This document shows, one piece after another, positions 37,387 through 46,660 of a DNA stretch of 64,000 nucleotides. The translations under genes were made by a program, and so were the position numbers. The notes beneath the pieces were generated by a model that was not told where the DNA came from, ran no database searches, and saw only the letters and a list, made by a program, of their open reading frames with translations. The DNA is taken from the NCBI GenBank assembly GCA_027563145.1, contig CP071306.1, positions 1,364,001 to 1,428,000 on the forward strand, given 5' to 3'. Source of the DNA: Halocatena halophila (lineage in GTDB: Archaea > Halobacteriota > Halobacteria > Halobacteriales > Haloarculaceae). Every line of letters begins with the position of its first letter. Positions within the stretch are counted from its first letter, which is position 1.

Positions 37387-38993
37387 TGACAATCTGGGCA
37401 GATTTCGAAGATGGTGTCCAGATTGTCCGTGGAACACTGCGCCGGGAGCTCAGATCGTACACCACCAACCAACGGCGACTGATCGGGTTGCTCGTCACCA
37501 TCGTATTTTATCTATTCACTCTGTCGATTTCGATTCCGGCAACCTATACGATCGGCCAGGGTGTTACTGGACTCGATTCGATCCCCTATTTCGGTGTGTT
37601 GTGGACGCTGTTTCCTCCCGGGATGGTCGGGATGATGGCGTTGCTCTCGGCCGATCGAATCGCGACGATCGAGGCGAGCGATCTCGTGTTGATGATCGTT
37701 CACCCACGTGGGGCCCTGCTTGGACTGCTCGGCACAGAATGTATCCACCTGTTGCTCTGGTTTGGACTCCCAGCCGGGCTCGTCGGCGGTTCGTTCATGC
37801 TCGGTGCCAACGTTCCGTCCGCCCTCCTCGTCGGTGGGACGCTCGTGCTGGTCGTGCTCTGCTGGGCGGCCGTCTGGGGCTACGCGCTGGGTATCGGAAC
37901 GTTACGAGTGCTGCGCCGTGTGCCACGATTCCAGCGACTCCTGAAAATCCTCTGGGCGGTTGTGATCGTCGCCGTGTTGTTTGCCTCTCAGTTTATCGGT
38001 CGTCAGATAGTGAGCGGGCTTGGCGGTCGGCCGTTCCACTCGCTGGCGGCGATACTCAACGCCGGTCCGTTCGCCTCGTTCGGAGCGCTGACGTTCGTTG
38101 GAACGCCAGTCGGTGGGTCGGCTTCACTTGACGGGCTGGCAATACTGGCCGTGCTGGTTCTCACAATCCCAGTAGGACTCGGTGTGAGCACCCACCAGGC
38201 GAGGTCGTTCTGGTTTCGTGACCGAGCCCCACCAAAACAACATTCTGACCGACAGAAACCAACAGAATTCGAACCGCCGTGGCCACTCGACCGGTCGCGT
38301 GCCGGCCACGTGGCGTGGGGACTGCTCCTGCGGGCAAAACGAACGCCACAGAAGCTTGCCCATCTCCAGCAACAGGGGATCTTGCTGATCATGGCCGGTC
38401 CGCTCGTGTTTGAGGCCGGACTCTCTGGAGGATTGCTTGCGGCGTTGAGTTGTATCGCCGCAACGCAGGTCGCTGGGGCTGCATTCTGTGCGAATCCGCT
38501 CGGTGATGACCGTCCACTGGGGACGCTCCTGTTTCTCACCGATGTCACGCCACGAGCGCTCGCTCGCGGTCGCATGCTTGCCGGGCTCGTGCTCACAGTT
38601 CCGGTTGCTGTGATCGGATCCCTGCTCACGATTGCCATTGGCACCCCACCGCTGGCGGCGATCAGTGTTGCGTTCGTTGGCGCAGTGTTGTGTCTCCCGG
38701 CGACTGGCCTCGCGCTCGGGCTGGGATCGCTGTATCCGATCTTCGAGGAACGCGAGGTGTTCGGTACGGAAGCGATCTCACCGTCGTTTGGGGTGCTGTA
38801 CGTCTATGAGATGATCGTTCTCGGTGGAACCGTGATCGGACTCTGGGTGTGCTGGGTGCTTGCAACCGGAACTGCAAGTCTCTCGTTGGGGCTCGGAATC
38901 GGGCTTGTGGTGTATGGTTTGTTCACCACGGTAATTCCGTACGCGGGCTACCGATATGCGGTTGGTCGTCTTCGATCGCTCACGATCGAGTGA
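37383..38993 (+). CDS. ABC exporter permease, paralogue of the preceding one
   Basis: 536 residues from the first of two adjacent ATGs (37383/37386), overlapping the previous stop by 4 bp. Multi-pass: about twelve hydrophobic segments, with a polar loop near residue 280-310 (F-W-F-R-D-R-A-P-P-K). Shared features with the upstream permease include R-R-E-L-R-S-Y near the start, G-T-P-V/G-T-P-F loops and a W-G-A-L/W-G-L-L-L-R-A element after the polar loop. Likely forms a heterodimeric pore with its partner, energised by the ATPase at 35030. Substrate unknown. The operon ends here, 109 bp before the EF-2 gene. Confidence 0.8.
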   Translation: MMTIWADFEDGVQIVRGTLRRELRSYTTNQRRLIGLLVTIVFYLFTLSISIPATYTIGQGVTGLDSIPYFGVLWTLFPPGMVGMMALLSADRIATIEASDLVLMIVHPRGALLGLLGTECIHLLLWFGLPAGLVGGSFMLGANVPSALLVGGTLVLVVLCWAAVWGYALGIGTLRVLRRVPRFQRLLKILWAVVIVAVLFASQFIGRQIVSGLGGRPFHSLAAILNAGPFASFGALTFVGTPVGGSASLDGLAILAVLVLTIPVGLGVSTHQARSFWFRDRAPPKQHSDRQKPTEFEPPWPLDRSRAGHVAWGLLLRAKRTPQKLAHLQQQGILLIMAGPLVFEAGLSGGLLAALSCIAATQVAGAAFCANPLGDDRPLGTLLFLTDVTPRALARGRMLAGLVLTVPVAVIGSLLTIAIGTPPLAAISVAFVGAVLCLPATGLALGLGSLYPIFEEREVFGTEAISPSFGVLYVYEMIVLGGTVIGLWVCWVLATGTASLSLGLGIGLVVYGLFTTVIPYAGYRYAVGRLRSLTIE

Positions 38994-39102
38994 TCAGGCG
39001 TCGAACAGCTCTGCGAATCGGGGTGGGGGGTTCTGCCACCCGGAACCACAGGGCTCAACCGAAACACTACGCTTTTCACTGCCCTGCTGATATAGCGGGG
39101 TA

Positions 39103-41295
39103 ATGGGCCGACGTAAGAAGATCGTACAGGAATGTGAGCGACTGATGGACGAGCCGGAGCACATCCGGAACATCGCGATCGCCGCCCACATCGATCACGG
39201 AAAGACGACGCTAACTGACAATCTGCTTGCGGGTGCGGGAATGATCTCTGAGGATCTCGCTGGCGAGCAGTTGGCAATGGATACCGAGGAAGACGAACAG
39301 GAACGTGGGATCACCATCGACGCAGCAAACGTTTCGATGACCCACGAATGGGAAGACACCAACCACCTCATCAATCTCATCGACACGCCTGGCCACGTCG
39401 ATTTCGGTGGCGACGTGACGCGTGCGATGCGTGCCGTCGACGGCGCGCTCGTGGTCGTGGACGCTGTCGAAGGGACGATGCCACAGACCGAGACGGTCGT
39501 CAGACAGGCGCTTCGCGAGGGTGTCAAGCCAGCGCTGTTCATCAACAAGGTCGATCGGCTCATCAACGAGCTCCAGGAAGGTCCCCAGGAGATGCAACAG
39601 CGCCTCCAGGGCGTCATCCAGGATGTCAACGAGCTCATTCGCGGCATGGCCGAGGAGAAATACGAAGAGGAAGGTTGGCGGGTTTCCGTCGAGGACGGCA
39701 CCGTCGCCTTTGGCTCGGCACTGTACAACTGGGCCGTTTCGCTGCCATCGATGCAGGCAACGGGCATCGACTTCGGCGATATCATCGAATACAACCGCAG
39801 TGGTGAGGACGGCATCCGCGAGCTAAAAGAGCAGTCGCCGCTCTCGGACGTTGTCCTGGATATGGTCGCCGAGCACTTCCCGAACCCACTCGATGCACAG
39901 CCAGAGCGCATCCCAACCGTCTGGCGTGGCGATGCAGACAGCGACATCGCAAATCAGATGCAGGCCGTCGATGAAGACGGCGAGGTCGTCTTCATGGTCA
40001 CCGATATCGGGATGGACCCACACGCCGGCGAGATCGCCTCCGGGCGTGTGTTCTCGGGGACACTCGAGCGCGGGCAGGATCTCTACGTTTCGGGCACTGC
40101 CGGCACGAACCGCATCCAGTCGGTGGGTATCTTCATGGGTGGCGAACGCGAGGAAGTAGAGCGCGTTCCGGCCGGCAACATCGCCTGTGTCACCGGACTG
40201 CGCGATTCGATCGCTGGCTCGACGGTCACGAGCGTCGAGATGACGCCGTTTGAGTCGATCGAACACATCTCCGAGCCGGTGATCACGAAATCCGTAGAGG
40301 CACAGCACATGGACGATCTGCCAAAGCTCATCGAAACCCTTCGGCAGGTCTCCAAAGAGGACCCAACGATCAAGATCGAGATCAACGAGGACACTGGCGA
40401 GCACCTCATCAGCGGACAGGGCGAGCTCCACCTCGAAGTGATTACCCAGCGTATCGAGCGCAATCAGGGTATTCCGGTTACCACAGGTGAGCCGATCGTT
40501 GTCTTCCGTGAGTTCCCACGCGATGCAAGCGACGTTGTTGAGGGGATCTCTCCGAACCGACACAACCGCTTTTACATCAGCGTGCAGCCGCTCAGCGAAG
40601 AGCTGATCGAGCTGTTGAAGATGGGCGATGCGAGCAACGACATGCCAGAGCTCGAGCGCCGTGAGGCTCTCATGGAGGCTGGGATGGACAAAGACACCGC
40701 GCTCAACGTCGAGCACATTCACGGTGCAAACATCCTCATCGACGATACGAAGGGAATTCAGCACCTCAACGAAACGATGGAGCTCGTCATCGAAGGCCTC
40801 GGCGAGGCACTCGATGATGGCCCACTTGCTGCTGAGCCAGTCGAAGGAGCGCTCATCCGTCTGCACGACGCCAAGCTCCACGAGGACGCCATCCACCGTG
40901 GCCCAGCACAGGTGATCCCGGCAGTTCGTGAAGCCGCACACAACGCGCTCATCGACGGCCGGATCGCACTGCTCGAGCCGATCCAGAACGTCCGCATCGA
41001 CGTTCCGAACGAGCACATGGGTGCTGCTTCGGGCGAACTGCAGGGTCGTCGTGGCCGCGTCGATGACATGTATCAGGAAGGCGATCTGATGGTCGTCGAA
41101 GGAATTGCGCCAGTGGACGAAATGATCGGCTTTGCCAGCGACATTCGTTCGGCAACCGAGGGTCGTGCCTCCTGGAACACCGAAAACGCCGGGTTCCAGG
41201 TGATGGCCGACAACCTCCAGACAGAGACGATCATGGAGATTCGCGAGCGTAAAGGCATGAAAACCGAACTTCCCGTGACTGTCGATTACTTCTAA
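39103..41295 (+). CDS. fusA: Archaeal translation elongation factor 2
   Basis: 730 residues. GTPase motifs: A-H-I-D-H-G-K-T-T (G1), R-G-I-T-I (G2), D-T-P-G-H-V-D-F (G3), N-K-V-D (G4). Domain IV carries the diphthamide-type loop [12 protein letters not shown] near residue 600, where the second His would be modified. No intein. aEF-2 moves tRNA and mRNA on the ribosome after peptide bond formation, in the cytoplasm. Its usual neighbour rps7 is separated here by 5.9 kb of accessory genes. Confidence 0.98.
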   Translation: MGRRKKIVQECERLMDEPEHIRNIAIAAHIDHGKTTLTDNLLAGAGMISEDLAGEQLAMDTEEDEQERGITIDAANVSMTHEWEDTNHLINLIDTPGHVDFGGDVTRAMRAVDGALVVVDAVEGTMPQTETVVRQALREGVKPALFINKVDRLINELQEGPQEMQQRLQGVIQDVNELIRGMAEEKYEEEGWRVSVEDGTVAFGSALYNWAVSLPSMQATGIDFGDIIEYNRSGEDGIRELKEQSPLSDVVLDMVAEHFPNPLDAQPERIPTVWRGDADSDIANQMQAVDEDGEVVFMVTDIGMDPHAGEIASGRVFSGTLERGQDLYVSGTAGTNRIQSVGIFMGGEREEVERVPAGNIACVTGLRDSIAGSTVTSVEMTPFESIEHISEPVITKSVEAQHMDDLPKLIETLRQVSKEDPTIKIEINEDTGEHLISGQGELHLEVITQRIERNQGIPVTTGEPIVVFREFPRDASDVVEGISPNRHNRFYISVQPLSEELIELLKMGDASNDMPELERREALMEAGMDKDTALNVEHIHGANILIDDTKGIQHLNETMELVIEGLGEALDDGPLAAEPVEGALIRLHDAKLHEDAIHRGPAQVIPAVREAAHNALIDGRIALLEPIQNVRIDVPNEHMGAASGELQGRRGRVDDMYQEGDLMVVEGIAPVDEMIGFASDIRSATEGRASWNTENAGFQVMADNLQTETIMEIRERKGMKTELPVTVDYF

Positions 41296-41388
41296 CTCTC
41301 GCTCACGGGGTGTGGTTTTCATTTGGTGAGCCGCCGGCTTGCGGTATTGGTGGGTGATTCTTAATGGCGACCGCTACGTACGTGTGGT

Positions 41389-41604
41389 ATGGATGATCTG
41401 TCCAGACGCTGTCCTGACTGTGACGTCTTGCTCGATCAGCTGACGCTTCGGACTGAAAGCTACGCGGATCAACTACAGGTCGTCTCTGACGAGCGACGGA
41501 GTGGGATACTCGGGAAGCTCGGACAGCACGAAAAAGAGACCGCCGTGCCGTACGTCTGTCCGGAGTGTGGATTGGTTCGGCTGTATGTCGATCCCGATTC
41601 GTGA
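41389..41604 (+). CDS. Small zinc-ribbon protein
   Basis: 71 residues. Two CXXC knuckles: C-P-D-C near residues 8-11 and C-P-E-C near 57-60, with a helical middle. The start M-D-D-L-S-R-R has no signal peptide. Such two-knuckle proteins bind a single zinc ion; roles range from nucleic-acid binding to scaffold functions. It lies 93 bp after EF-2 on the same strand and ends 4 bp before the stop of the convergent ATPase gene. Function unknown. Confidence 0.8.
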   Translation: MDDLSRRCPDCDVLLDQLTLRTESYADQLQVVSDERRSGILGKLGQHEKETAVPYVCPECGLVRLYVDPDS

Positions 41605-41608
41605 CGGA

Positions 41609-43003
41609 TTACTGGGCCTCGAACACGGCTTGCATGTCGTTAAGATCGAATAGATGCCACCGATCGTCGCACTGTGCTCGAACGCCGTCTTCGAAACCTG
41701 CTCGCGAGAAAATAGCATACTCTTCATCACGAGCACCGGTTTTCCAGCGAACATGACCGGCTTTCTCGGTGAGTTGGTCCACGAGATCGATCCCGACGGG
41801 GGTAGTCGTCCATTTGCACTCACCCAACAGCACCGAAGGCGTTCGATCGTCGAGTGCGACGATGTCGATCTCCTCGCCCCCGTACCACCAGCTGCCAACG
41901 CTCCCGTAATTTCCACTGAACGAAGAAGAACGGATGCACTCCCAGACACACTCCCGTGCGACGTCCTCGAACGTCTGCGAAACGAATCGATCGAGTTCTG
42001 GGAGAATTCGATTGGTGAGTACCTGTTCCGGAGCCTGCTCGATTCCTGATTGATTTGGTTCAACGAATCGAAACCAGAACCTGAGAAACGGATCCTTGAT
42101 CGAGTACAGTGATCGCTTCGATCGTTGTTGTTCTGCAGTCACCGGAACTTTTCGTTCGATCAGTCTAAGGCGTTGTAATCGGGAGAGATAATTCGGAAGC
42201 TGCGTGCTGTCTATCCCTGTGTGTCCAGCCATCTCGTTTGGAGTTGTCGCTCCAAGCGCTATTGATTCTAAAATTGACATATAACGCGATGGCTCGCGGA
42301 GCTCCGATCGAAGCAAAAACTCGGGTTCAGAGAACAGAATTGACGTTTTTGAGAGGTGGTTTTGAAGCAAGTTGTCAGCTAGTGGCTGCGCGTAATCGAA
42401 CAACATGAGATACATTGGCATCCCCCCAGCAACTGCGTACGTTCGGATACTGTCAATAAATGAGTACTCAATTACTTCGTTTGCTGTGGAAAACGAAAAC
42501 GGTTGAAGATCAATTTGACCGCTCCGGCGGCCAAATAATGGGCTTTCCCGGCCCAGAACATCAGACTCCATGACCCCGATTGATGAGCCACATAGGATCA
42601 GTGTTCCATCAGTTTGCGTCCGAATTCCATCAACTACCGTTTGGAGTGCACCGAGCACCGCTTCGTCCGATTCAATCTGGTACGGAAACTCGTCAATAGC
42701 AATGAGTGGAGACGTACTGCAAAGAATTTCCCCCAAATATTCCATCACGTCGTGCCAATCCGAATGACGTGGAACCCGGCTTTCGTCGAATGCTGCAAGC
42801 TCTTCAAGGAGCTTTCTCTGCTGGACTGCTGGAGCATCCTTTGTTGCCAGATGATATATACTATCTGTTTCTTCACATACTTTCTTCACGAGCTCAGTTT
42901 TTCCAACCCGTCTACGGCCATAGATCACAACCATACTCAACGAATCTCGATCGTGCTGTTCTCGCAGTGTTGTCAATTCGTCAGTACGGTCGTGGAACAA
43001 CAT
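41609..43003 (-). CDS. Archaeal AAA ATPase with C-terminal DUF234/PD-(D/E)XK-like domain
   Basis: 464 residues from the ATG at 43003 (M-L-F-H-D-R-T-D-E-L); the frame continues upstream through an A+T-rich ATTATT run that is unlikely to be coding. Walker A Y-G-R-R-R-V-G-K-T near residue 28, Walker B L-I-A-I-D-E-F-P near 98, sensor L-I-L-C-G-S-S near 131. Then a helix-turn-helix-like part with T-P-N-E-M-A-G-H-T near 255 and a C-terminal unit with E-E-I-D-I-V-A-L-D and L-L-G-E-C-K-W-T near 405-420, a PD-(D/E)XK nuclease pattern. Family members are found scattered in archaea, likely mobile or toxin/defence related. Lower G+C than flanking genes suggests an insertion. Confidence 0.85.
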   Translation of the reverse strand: MLFHDRTDELTTLREQHDRDSLSMVVIYGRRRVGKTELVKKVCEETDSIYHLATKDAPAVQQRKLLEELAAFDESRVPRHSDWHDVMEYLGEILCSTSPLIAIDEFPYQIESDEAVLGALQTVVDGIRTQTDGTLILCGSSIGVMESDVLGRESPLFGRRSGQIDLQPFSFSTANEVIEYSFIDSIRTYAVAGGMPMYLMLFDYAQPLADNLLQNHLSKTSILFSEPEFLLRSELREPSRYMSILESIALGATTPNEMAGHTGIDSTQLPNYLSRLQRLRLIERKVPVTAEQQRSKRSLYSIKDPFLRFWFRFVEPNQSGIEQAPEQVLTNRILPELDRFVSQTFEDVARECVWECIRSSSFSGNYGSVGSWWYGGEEIDIVALDDRTPSVLLGECKWTTTPVGIDLVDQLTEKAGHVRWKTGARDEEYAIFSRAGFEDGVRAQCDDRWHLFDLNDMQAVFEAQ

Positions 43004-43160
43004 TACGATTATTATTATTACGATGTTTGATTTAGGTCTTTGGTCGCAGTCTGTCCATATCGAATCACCGGCAAGCATACGTGACGAACGAGGTGATTAA
43101 GGTGTTCTCGTGATTGGTCACGACAATGCTATCGACGCGAGACAGCACGGAGGTGGCCGG

Positions 43161-43691
43161 ATGAGCGACCGAGATCCGGTCCGTGCTCACACCGTTCGGC
43201 TCGAACTCGATGATGAGCCGGGCGAACTGCTCAACGCACTCGGACCGATCGCCGACAACGGCGGTAATCTGCTCTCGATTTTCCACGAGCGTGGCAATCG
43301 GACACCGCGGGGGCAGATTCCCGTCGCGGTTGATGTCGAGGCGACCCCCGAGCGCTTTGACCGGATCGTGGCTGCGTTGCGCGACGCAGGTGTCAACGTC
43401 GTTCAGGCCGGCACGGAACATTATGGCGACGAGTTGACGGTCGTGCTCGTCGGGCCGTTGCTCGAGAGTAATCTCTCCGAGACGCTCTCACGAATCGAAT
43501 CCGAATCCGATTGTTCGATCAAAAACGTCACCCTGTCGATCGGCGAATCAGCCACAGATCCCTCGAGTGCACGCCTTCGTCTTGCGGTCCACACCGGGGC
43601 CAGCGACGCCGCTCTGGATGCCGTTCGCGGAGTGGCATACGACCAGGAACTCCAGGTGATCTCACCGCTCGCTGGGGGTGAGTCCGCATGA
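43161..43691 (+). CDS. ACT domain amino-acid-binding protein
   Basis: 176 residues from the ATG at 43161. A strong Shine-Dalgarno GGAGGTGG (43149-43156) four bases upstream supports this start over an in-frame codon at 43110. N-terminal ACT fold: H-T-V-R-L-E-L-D-D-E-P-G-E-L-L near residue 10, then G-N-L-L-S-I-F-H-E-R. A second ACT-like unit follows. ACT domains bind amino acids and regulate their biosynthesis. The stop overlaps the hom start by 4 bp, so it is likely the threonine/methionine-branch sensor for homoserine dehydrogenase. Confidence 0.85.
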   Translation: MSDRDPVRAHTVRLELDDEPGELLNALGPIADNGGNLLSIFHERGNRTPRGQIPVAVDVEATPERFDRIVAALRDAGVNVVQAGTEHYGDELTVVLVGPLLESNLSETLSRIESESDCSIKNVTLSIGESATDPSSARLRLAVHTGASDAALDAVRGVAYDQELQVISPLAGGESA

Positions 43692-44629
43692 AACTCGCCA
43701 TCATGGGTGCGGGGGCGGTTGGTACCAGCGTCGCAGAACTCGCCTCGACGTACGACCACACCGTAACCGGCATTGGAGACTCCTCAAGTGCGGCGGTCGA
43801 TCCCGACGGCCTTGACGTTGGGGCCGTTCTCGAGCGAAAGCGAACGAACAACACGGTTGGTCGGTCTGCTCCAGAGGACCTGCTCGATGGAGAGTACGAC
43901 GTTCTTATCGAAGCGACACCGACGACGCTCGGCGATGCCGAACCTGGATACAGTCACGTCACGTCCGCCCTCGAACGCGACCGACACGTCGTTCTCGCGA
44001 ACAAGGGTCCAGTTGCTGAACGATACGATGACGTTCGACGGGTAGAACAAAAAAGCGAGGGGACCATGCTGTTCGATGCCACTGTCGGTGGAGCGATTCC
44101 GGTCGTTTCGACGATCGAAGCTTTCGATTCGGACTCCGTGACGGCCGTCAGGGGCGTGCTCAACGGAACGGCGAACTTCATCCTCTCGAGAATGGCGACC
44201 GACTCACTGGACTACGAACACGTACTCGCAGAAGCCCAGGATCTCGGCGTCGCAGAGGCTGACCCGACGTTCGATGTCGATGGGACCGACGCCGCGCTCA
44301 AATGTGTGATCATTGCCAACGTCCTCTATGGCGGTGGCTACACGATCGAAGATGCCCTCGTCGAGGGGATTCAGAACGTGCCCGCATCAGCACTCTCGCT
44401 CGCTGCCGAAGACGGACGAACGATCCGCCTCATCGGCGACGTTGCCGACGAGCGGATTCTCGTTGGACCACGACTCGTCCCAGAATCCGGTACCCTCGCC
44501 GTCTCCGGGACACAGAACATCGTACAGATAGAGACCCAACACGCCGGCCGACTCAATGTGAGTGGCCGGGGAGCCGGCGGTCACGAAACCGCCACTGCCG
44601 TGTTGAGAGATGTCGGATTGCTTGAATAA
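43688..44629 (+). CDS. hom: Homoserine dehydrogenase
   Basis: 313 residues. NAD(P) Rossmann motif M-G-A-G-A-V-G-T-S near residue 6, L-A-N-K-G-P-V near 101, A-T-V-G-G-A-I-P-V near 135 (dimer/active-site region), L-N-G-T-A-N-F-I-L near 158, and A-D-P-T-F-D-V-D-G-T-D-A-A-L-K near 195 (catalytic Asp/Lys). It reduces aspartate semialdehyde to homoserine, first step to Thr and Met. There is no C-terminal ACT domain here; the separate ACT protein just upstream could supply feedback control. Translationally coupled with it. Confidence 0.93.
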   Translation: MKLAIMGAGAVGTSVAELASTYDHTVTGIGDSSSAAVDPDGLDVGAVLERKRTNNTVGRSAPEDLLDGEYDVLIEATPTTLGDAEPGYSHVTSALERDRHVVLANKGPVAERYDDVRRVEQKSEGTMLFDATVGGAIPVVSTIEAFDSDSVTAVRGVLNGTANFILSRMATDSLDYEHVLAEAQDLGVAEADPTFDVDGTDAALKCVIIANVLYGGGYTIEDALVEGIQNVPASALSLAAEDGRTIRLIGDVADERILVGPRLVPESGTLAVSGTQNIVQIETQHAGRLNVSGRGAGGHETATAVLRDVGLLE

Positions 44630-44658
44630 GTGCGGCGACCTTGCGCACGGCTAGTTGT

Positions 44659-44748
44659 ATGGCCACGGACTGTCAATCGTGTGACGATCTGTCAAACCGC
44701 TGTACGCGAAGCGGGTGTGCGGGGCATGGTTTCGAAATCGTTTTATGA
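44659..44748 (+). CDS. 29-residue candidate zinc-finger microprotein
   Basis: ATG at 44659, TGA at 44746-44748. Reads M-A-T-D-C-Q-S-C-D-D-L-S, then C-T-R-S-G-C: four cysteines as C-X2-C and C-X4-C, spaced 7 apart, enough for one small zinc knuckle. It lies in the 166-bp hom to EF-1alpha gap, on the same strand, with a start 29 bp after the hom stop. Its last codons overlap the predicted TATA box of the next gene. Haloarchaea contain many such mini zinc proteins, but there is no direct proof that this one is made. Confidence 0.35.
   Translation: MATDCQSCDDLSNRCTRSGCAGHGFEIVL
44738..44748 (+). promoter_or_regulatory. Probable box A (TATA) of the EF-1alpha/rps10 operon
   Basis: TCGTTTTATGA fits the haloarchaeal TATA consensus (T/C-TTT-A-T/A). 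A start about 25 bp downstream would place +1 near 44770 and leave a short leader of roughly 25 nt before the ATG at 44796, which suits a highly expressed gene. Confidence 0.5.
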
Positions 44749-44795
44749 GTTTCACCCGGTAGTAACCCCTACAGCGCTTTGCGCGTGAGATATCA

Positions 44796-46061
44796 ATGGC
44801 AGACAAACCACACCAGAATTTGGCGATTATCGGTCACGTCGACCACGGGAAGAGTACGCTCGTCGGTCGACTGCTCTTTGAGACAGGCAGTGTCCCGGAG
44901 CACGTGATCGAACAGTACCGCGAAGAGGCAGAGGAGAAAGGCAAAGGCGGCTTCGAGTTCGCCTACGTGATGGATAATCTCGCAGAGGAGCGCGAGCGTG
45001 GTGTCACCATCGACATCGCCCATCAGGAGTTTGACACTGACGACTACTACTTCACCATCGTGGACACGCCGGGTCACCGCGACTTCGTGAAGAACATGAT
45101 CACTGGTGCGAGCCAGGCAGACAACGCAGTGCTCGTCGTGGCGGCGGACGACGGCGTTCAGCCTCAGACCCAGGAGCACGTTTTCCTCTCGCGCACGCTC
45201 GGTATCAACGAGCTGATCATTGCAGTGAACAAAATGGACCTCGTCGACTACAGCGAGGACGACTTCGAGTCGGTCAAAGAGGAAGTCACTCAGCTGCTCA
45301 GTCAGGTCCAGTTCAACGCCAACAACACGAAGTTCATCCCGACTTCGGCGTTCGAGGGCGACAACGTCTCGGATCTGTCGGACAACACGCCGTGGTACGA
45401 CGGCGAGACGATTCTCGACGCACTCAACGACCTGCCTGAAGTCGAGCCACCGACGGACGCGCCGCTCCGACTTCCGATCCAGGACGTGTACACGATCTCG
45501 GGCATCGGTACGGTGCCGGTCGGTCGTGTTGAGACGGGACTGCTCGAGGCTGGCGCGAACGTTTCGTTCCAGCCGAGCGATGCCTCCGGTGAGGTCAAAT
45601 CCGTCGAGATGCACCACGAAGAGGTGCCCAAAGCGGAGCCGGGCGACAACGTTGGATTCAACGTTCGTGGCATCGGCAAGGACGACATCCGCCGTGGAGA
45701 TGTCTGTGGTCCGGCCGAGGAACCCCCATCGGTCGCCGAGACGTTCCAGGCCCAGATCGTCGTCATGCAGCACCCAAGCGTGATCACGGCCGGTTACACG
45801 CCAGTGTTCCACGCACACACCGCACAGGTCGCCTGTACGATCGAGTCGCTTGACGCGAAGCTCGATCCGGCCAGCGGTGAGGTCAAAGAAGAGAATCCGG
45901 ACTTCATCAAGAGCGGCGACGCCGCGATGGTGACGGTTCGGCCACAGAAGCCAATCTCGATCGAGCCAGCGTCGGAGATCCCCGAGCTCGGGAGCTTCGC
46001 CATCCGTGACATGGGTCAGACCATTGCAGCGGGGCAGGTCCGGAGCGTCGAGGAGCGATAA
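44796..46061 (+). CDS. tuf: Translation elongation factor 1-alpha
   Basis: 421 residues. GTPase motifs: G-H-V-D-H-G-K-S-T (G1), E-E-R-E-R-G-V-T-I (G2), D-T-P-G-H-R-D-F (G3), N-K-M-D (G4). Domain 2 begins near 220 ([10 protein letters not shown]) and domain 3 near 305. It carries aminoacyl-tRNA to the ribosome. No intein. rps10 follows after 5 bp, as in most archaea, and the pair is probably cotranscribed. Confidence 0.98.
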   Translation: MADKPHQNLAIIGHVDHGKSTLVGRLLFETGSVPEHVIEQYREEAEEKGKGGFEFAYVMDNLAEERERGVTIDIAHQEFDTDDYYFTIVDTPGHRDFVKNMITGASQADNAVLVVAADDGVQPQTQEHVFLSRTLGINELIIAVNKMDLVDYSEDDFESVKEEVTQLLSQVQFNANNTKFIPTSAFEGDNVSDLSDNTPWYDGETILDALNDLPEVEPPTDAPLRLPIQDVYTISGIGTVPVGRVETGLLEAGANVSFQPSDASGEVKSVEMHHEEVPKAEPGDNVGFNVRGIGKDDIRRGDVCGPAEEPPSVAETFQAQIVVMQHPSVITAGYTPVFHAHTAQVACTIESLDAKLDPASGEVKEENPDFIKSGDAAMVTVRPQKPISIEPASEIPELGSFAIRDMGQTIAAGQVRSVEER

Positions 46062-46066
46062 CATAA

Positions 46067-46375
46067 ATGCAACAAGCACGCGTTCGGCTGGCGGGAACCA
46101 GCCCAAACGATCTCGACACGATCTGCGACGACGTTCGAGAGATCGCCGATAAGACTGGAGTGAGTCTCTCGGGGCCAGTGCCGTTGCCGACGAAGACGCT
46201 GGGCGTTCCGTGTCGGAAGTCTCCAGATGGTGAGGGGACGGCAACGTGGGAGCACTGGGAGATGCGCGTTCACAAGCGGCTGATCGACATTGACGCCGAC
46301 GAACGCGCGCTTCGGCAGCTGATGCGGATTCAGGTCCCAAACGACGTTAGCATCGAAATCGTCCTCGAGGACTAA
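46067..46375 (+). CDS. rps10: Ribosomal protein S10
   Basis: 102 residues. uS10 marks: [10 protein letters not shown] at the N-terminus, [10 protein letters not shown] near residue 40 (loop contacting 16S rRNA), [12 protein letters not shown] near 65. Part of the small-subunit head. It starts 5 bp after EF-1alpha, so the two are translated from one message. The tRNA-Ala gene follows 111 bp downstream. Confidence 0.97.
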   Translation: MQQARVRLAGTSPNDLDTICDDVREIADKTGVSLSGPVPLPTKTLGVPCRKSPDGEGTATWEHWEMRVHKRLIDIDADERALRQLMRIQVPNDVSIEIVLED

Positions 46376-46486
46376 TCGCGTTAGAGACGGTCGGTGCTGA
46401 TACGAACGGTCGTATCTCACGCGCATCTTTCGCGTCGGCGCGTGAACGGAAAGTGTTAACCGCAATGGGAGACTTGGTCGGACTGC

Positions 46487-46558
46487 GGGCTCGTAGATCA
46501 GTGGCAGATCGCTTCCTTCGCAAGGAAGAGGCCCTGGGTTCAAATCCCAGCGAGTCCA
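46487..46558 (+). tRNA. tRNA-Ala (CGC anticodon)
   Basis: 72 nt. Acceptor GGGCTCG/CGAGTCC with discriminator A at 46558; D-arm GATC...; anticodon stem CTTCC/GGAAG around loop TTCGCAA, anticodon CGC; T-arm CTGGG-TTCAAAT-CCCAG. The 19 nt from 46538 to 46556 are repeated 104 bp downstream (46642-46660), the usual footprint of an element that integrated at the tRNA 3' end. Confidence 0.95.
46538..46556 (+). repeat. Direct repeat copy 1 (inside tRNA-Ala), putative att site
   Basis: GTTCAAATCCCAGCGAGTC. Identical 19-nt copy at 46642-46660. This is the T-arm and 3' acceptor strand, the segment used by tyrosine-recombinase integrases of archaeal elements. Confidence 0.65.
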
Positions 46559-46641
46559 TCGACGAACGAAGTGAGGAGATGGCGAGTTGGATTTGAACAC
46601 GTAGGTCGCAGCGCGAACGCAGTGAGCGACCGTCCTACTCA

Positions 46642-46660
46642 GTTCAAATCCCAGCGAGTC
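46642..46660 (+). repeat. Direct repeat copy 2, putative att footprint
   Basis: Exact 19-nt copy of the tRNA-Ala 3' part at 46538-46556, followed by TA instead of CC. No tRNA 5' half precedes it, so it is a fragment. The 85 bp between copies hold no integrase, only short inverted repeats such as GGTCGC/GCGACC. Confidence 0.65.

Noticed and set aside
35030-38993. Bacteriocin (halocin) precursor next to the ABC exporter
   Set aside because: No small secreted peptide with a leader was visible in the intergenic spaces around the CPBP and ABC genes.
39103-41295. Intein in EF-2
   Set aside because: 730 residues with G1-G4 motifs at normal spacing, no insertion.
39823-41322. Minus-strand open frame of 499 codons over EF-2
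   Set aside because: Shadow of the EF-2 gene; no protein-family features.
41609-43078. Longer N-terminus of the ATPase gene (start at 43078)
   Set aside because: The extra 25 codons include an ATTATT-type run giving I-I-I-I-V, untypical of a cytoplasmic ATPase; the ATG at 43003 gives the family's normal start.
44793-46340. Long minus-strand open frame (515 codons) over EF-1alpha
   Set aside because: Antisense shadow of a highly conserved gene; high G+C third positions produce such frames. The product has no recognisable domain.
46574-46640. CRISPR-like repeats after tRNA-Ala
   Set aside because: Two similar units (CGAACGNAGTGAG) occur, but there is no regular spacing or third copy; such motifs are common in haloarchaeal genomes.
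46642-46660. Second tRNA-Ala gene
   Set aside because: Only the T-arm and 3' acceptor strand are present; no D-arm or anticodon arm precedes them, so it is a fragment.
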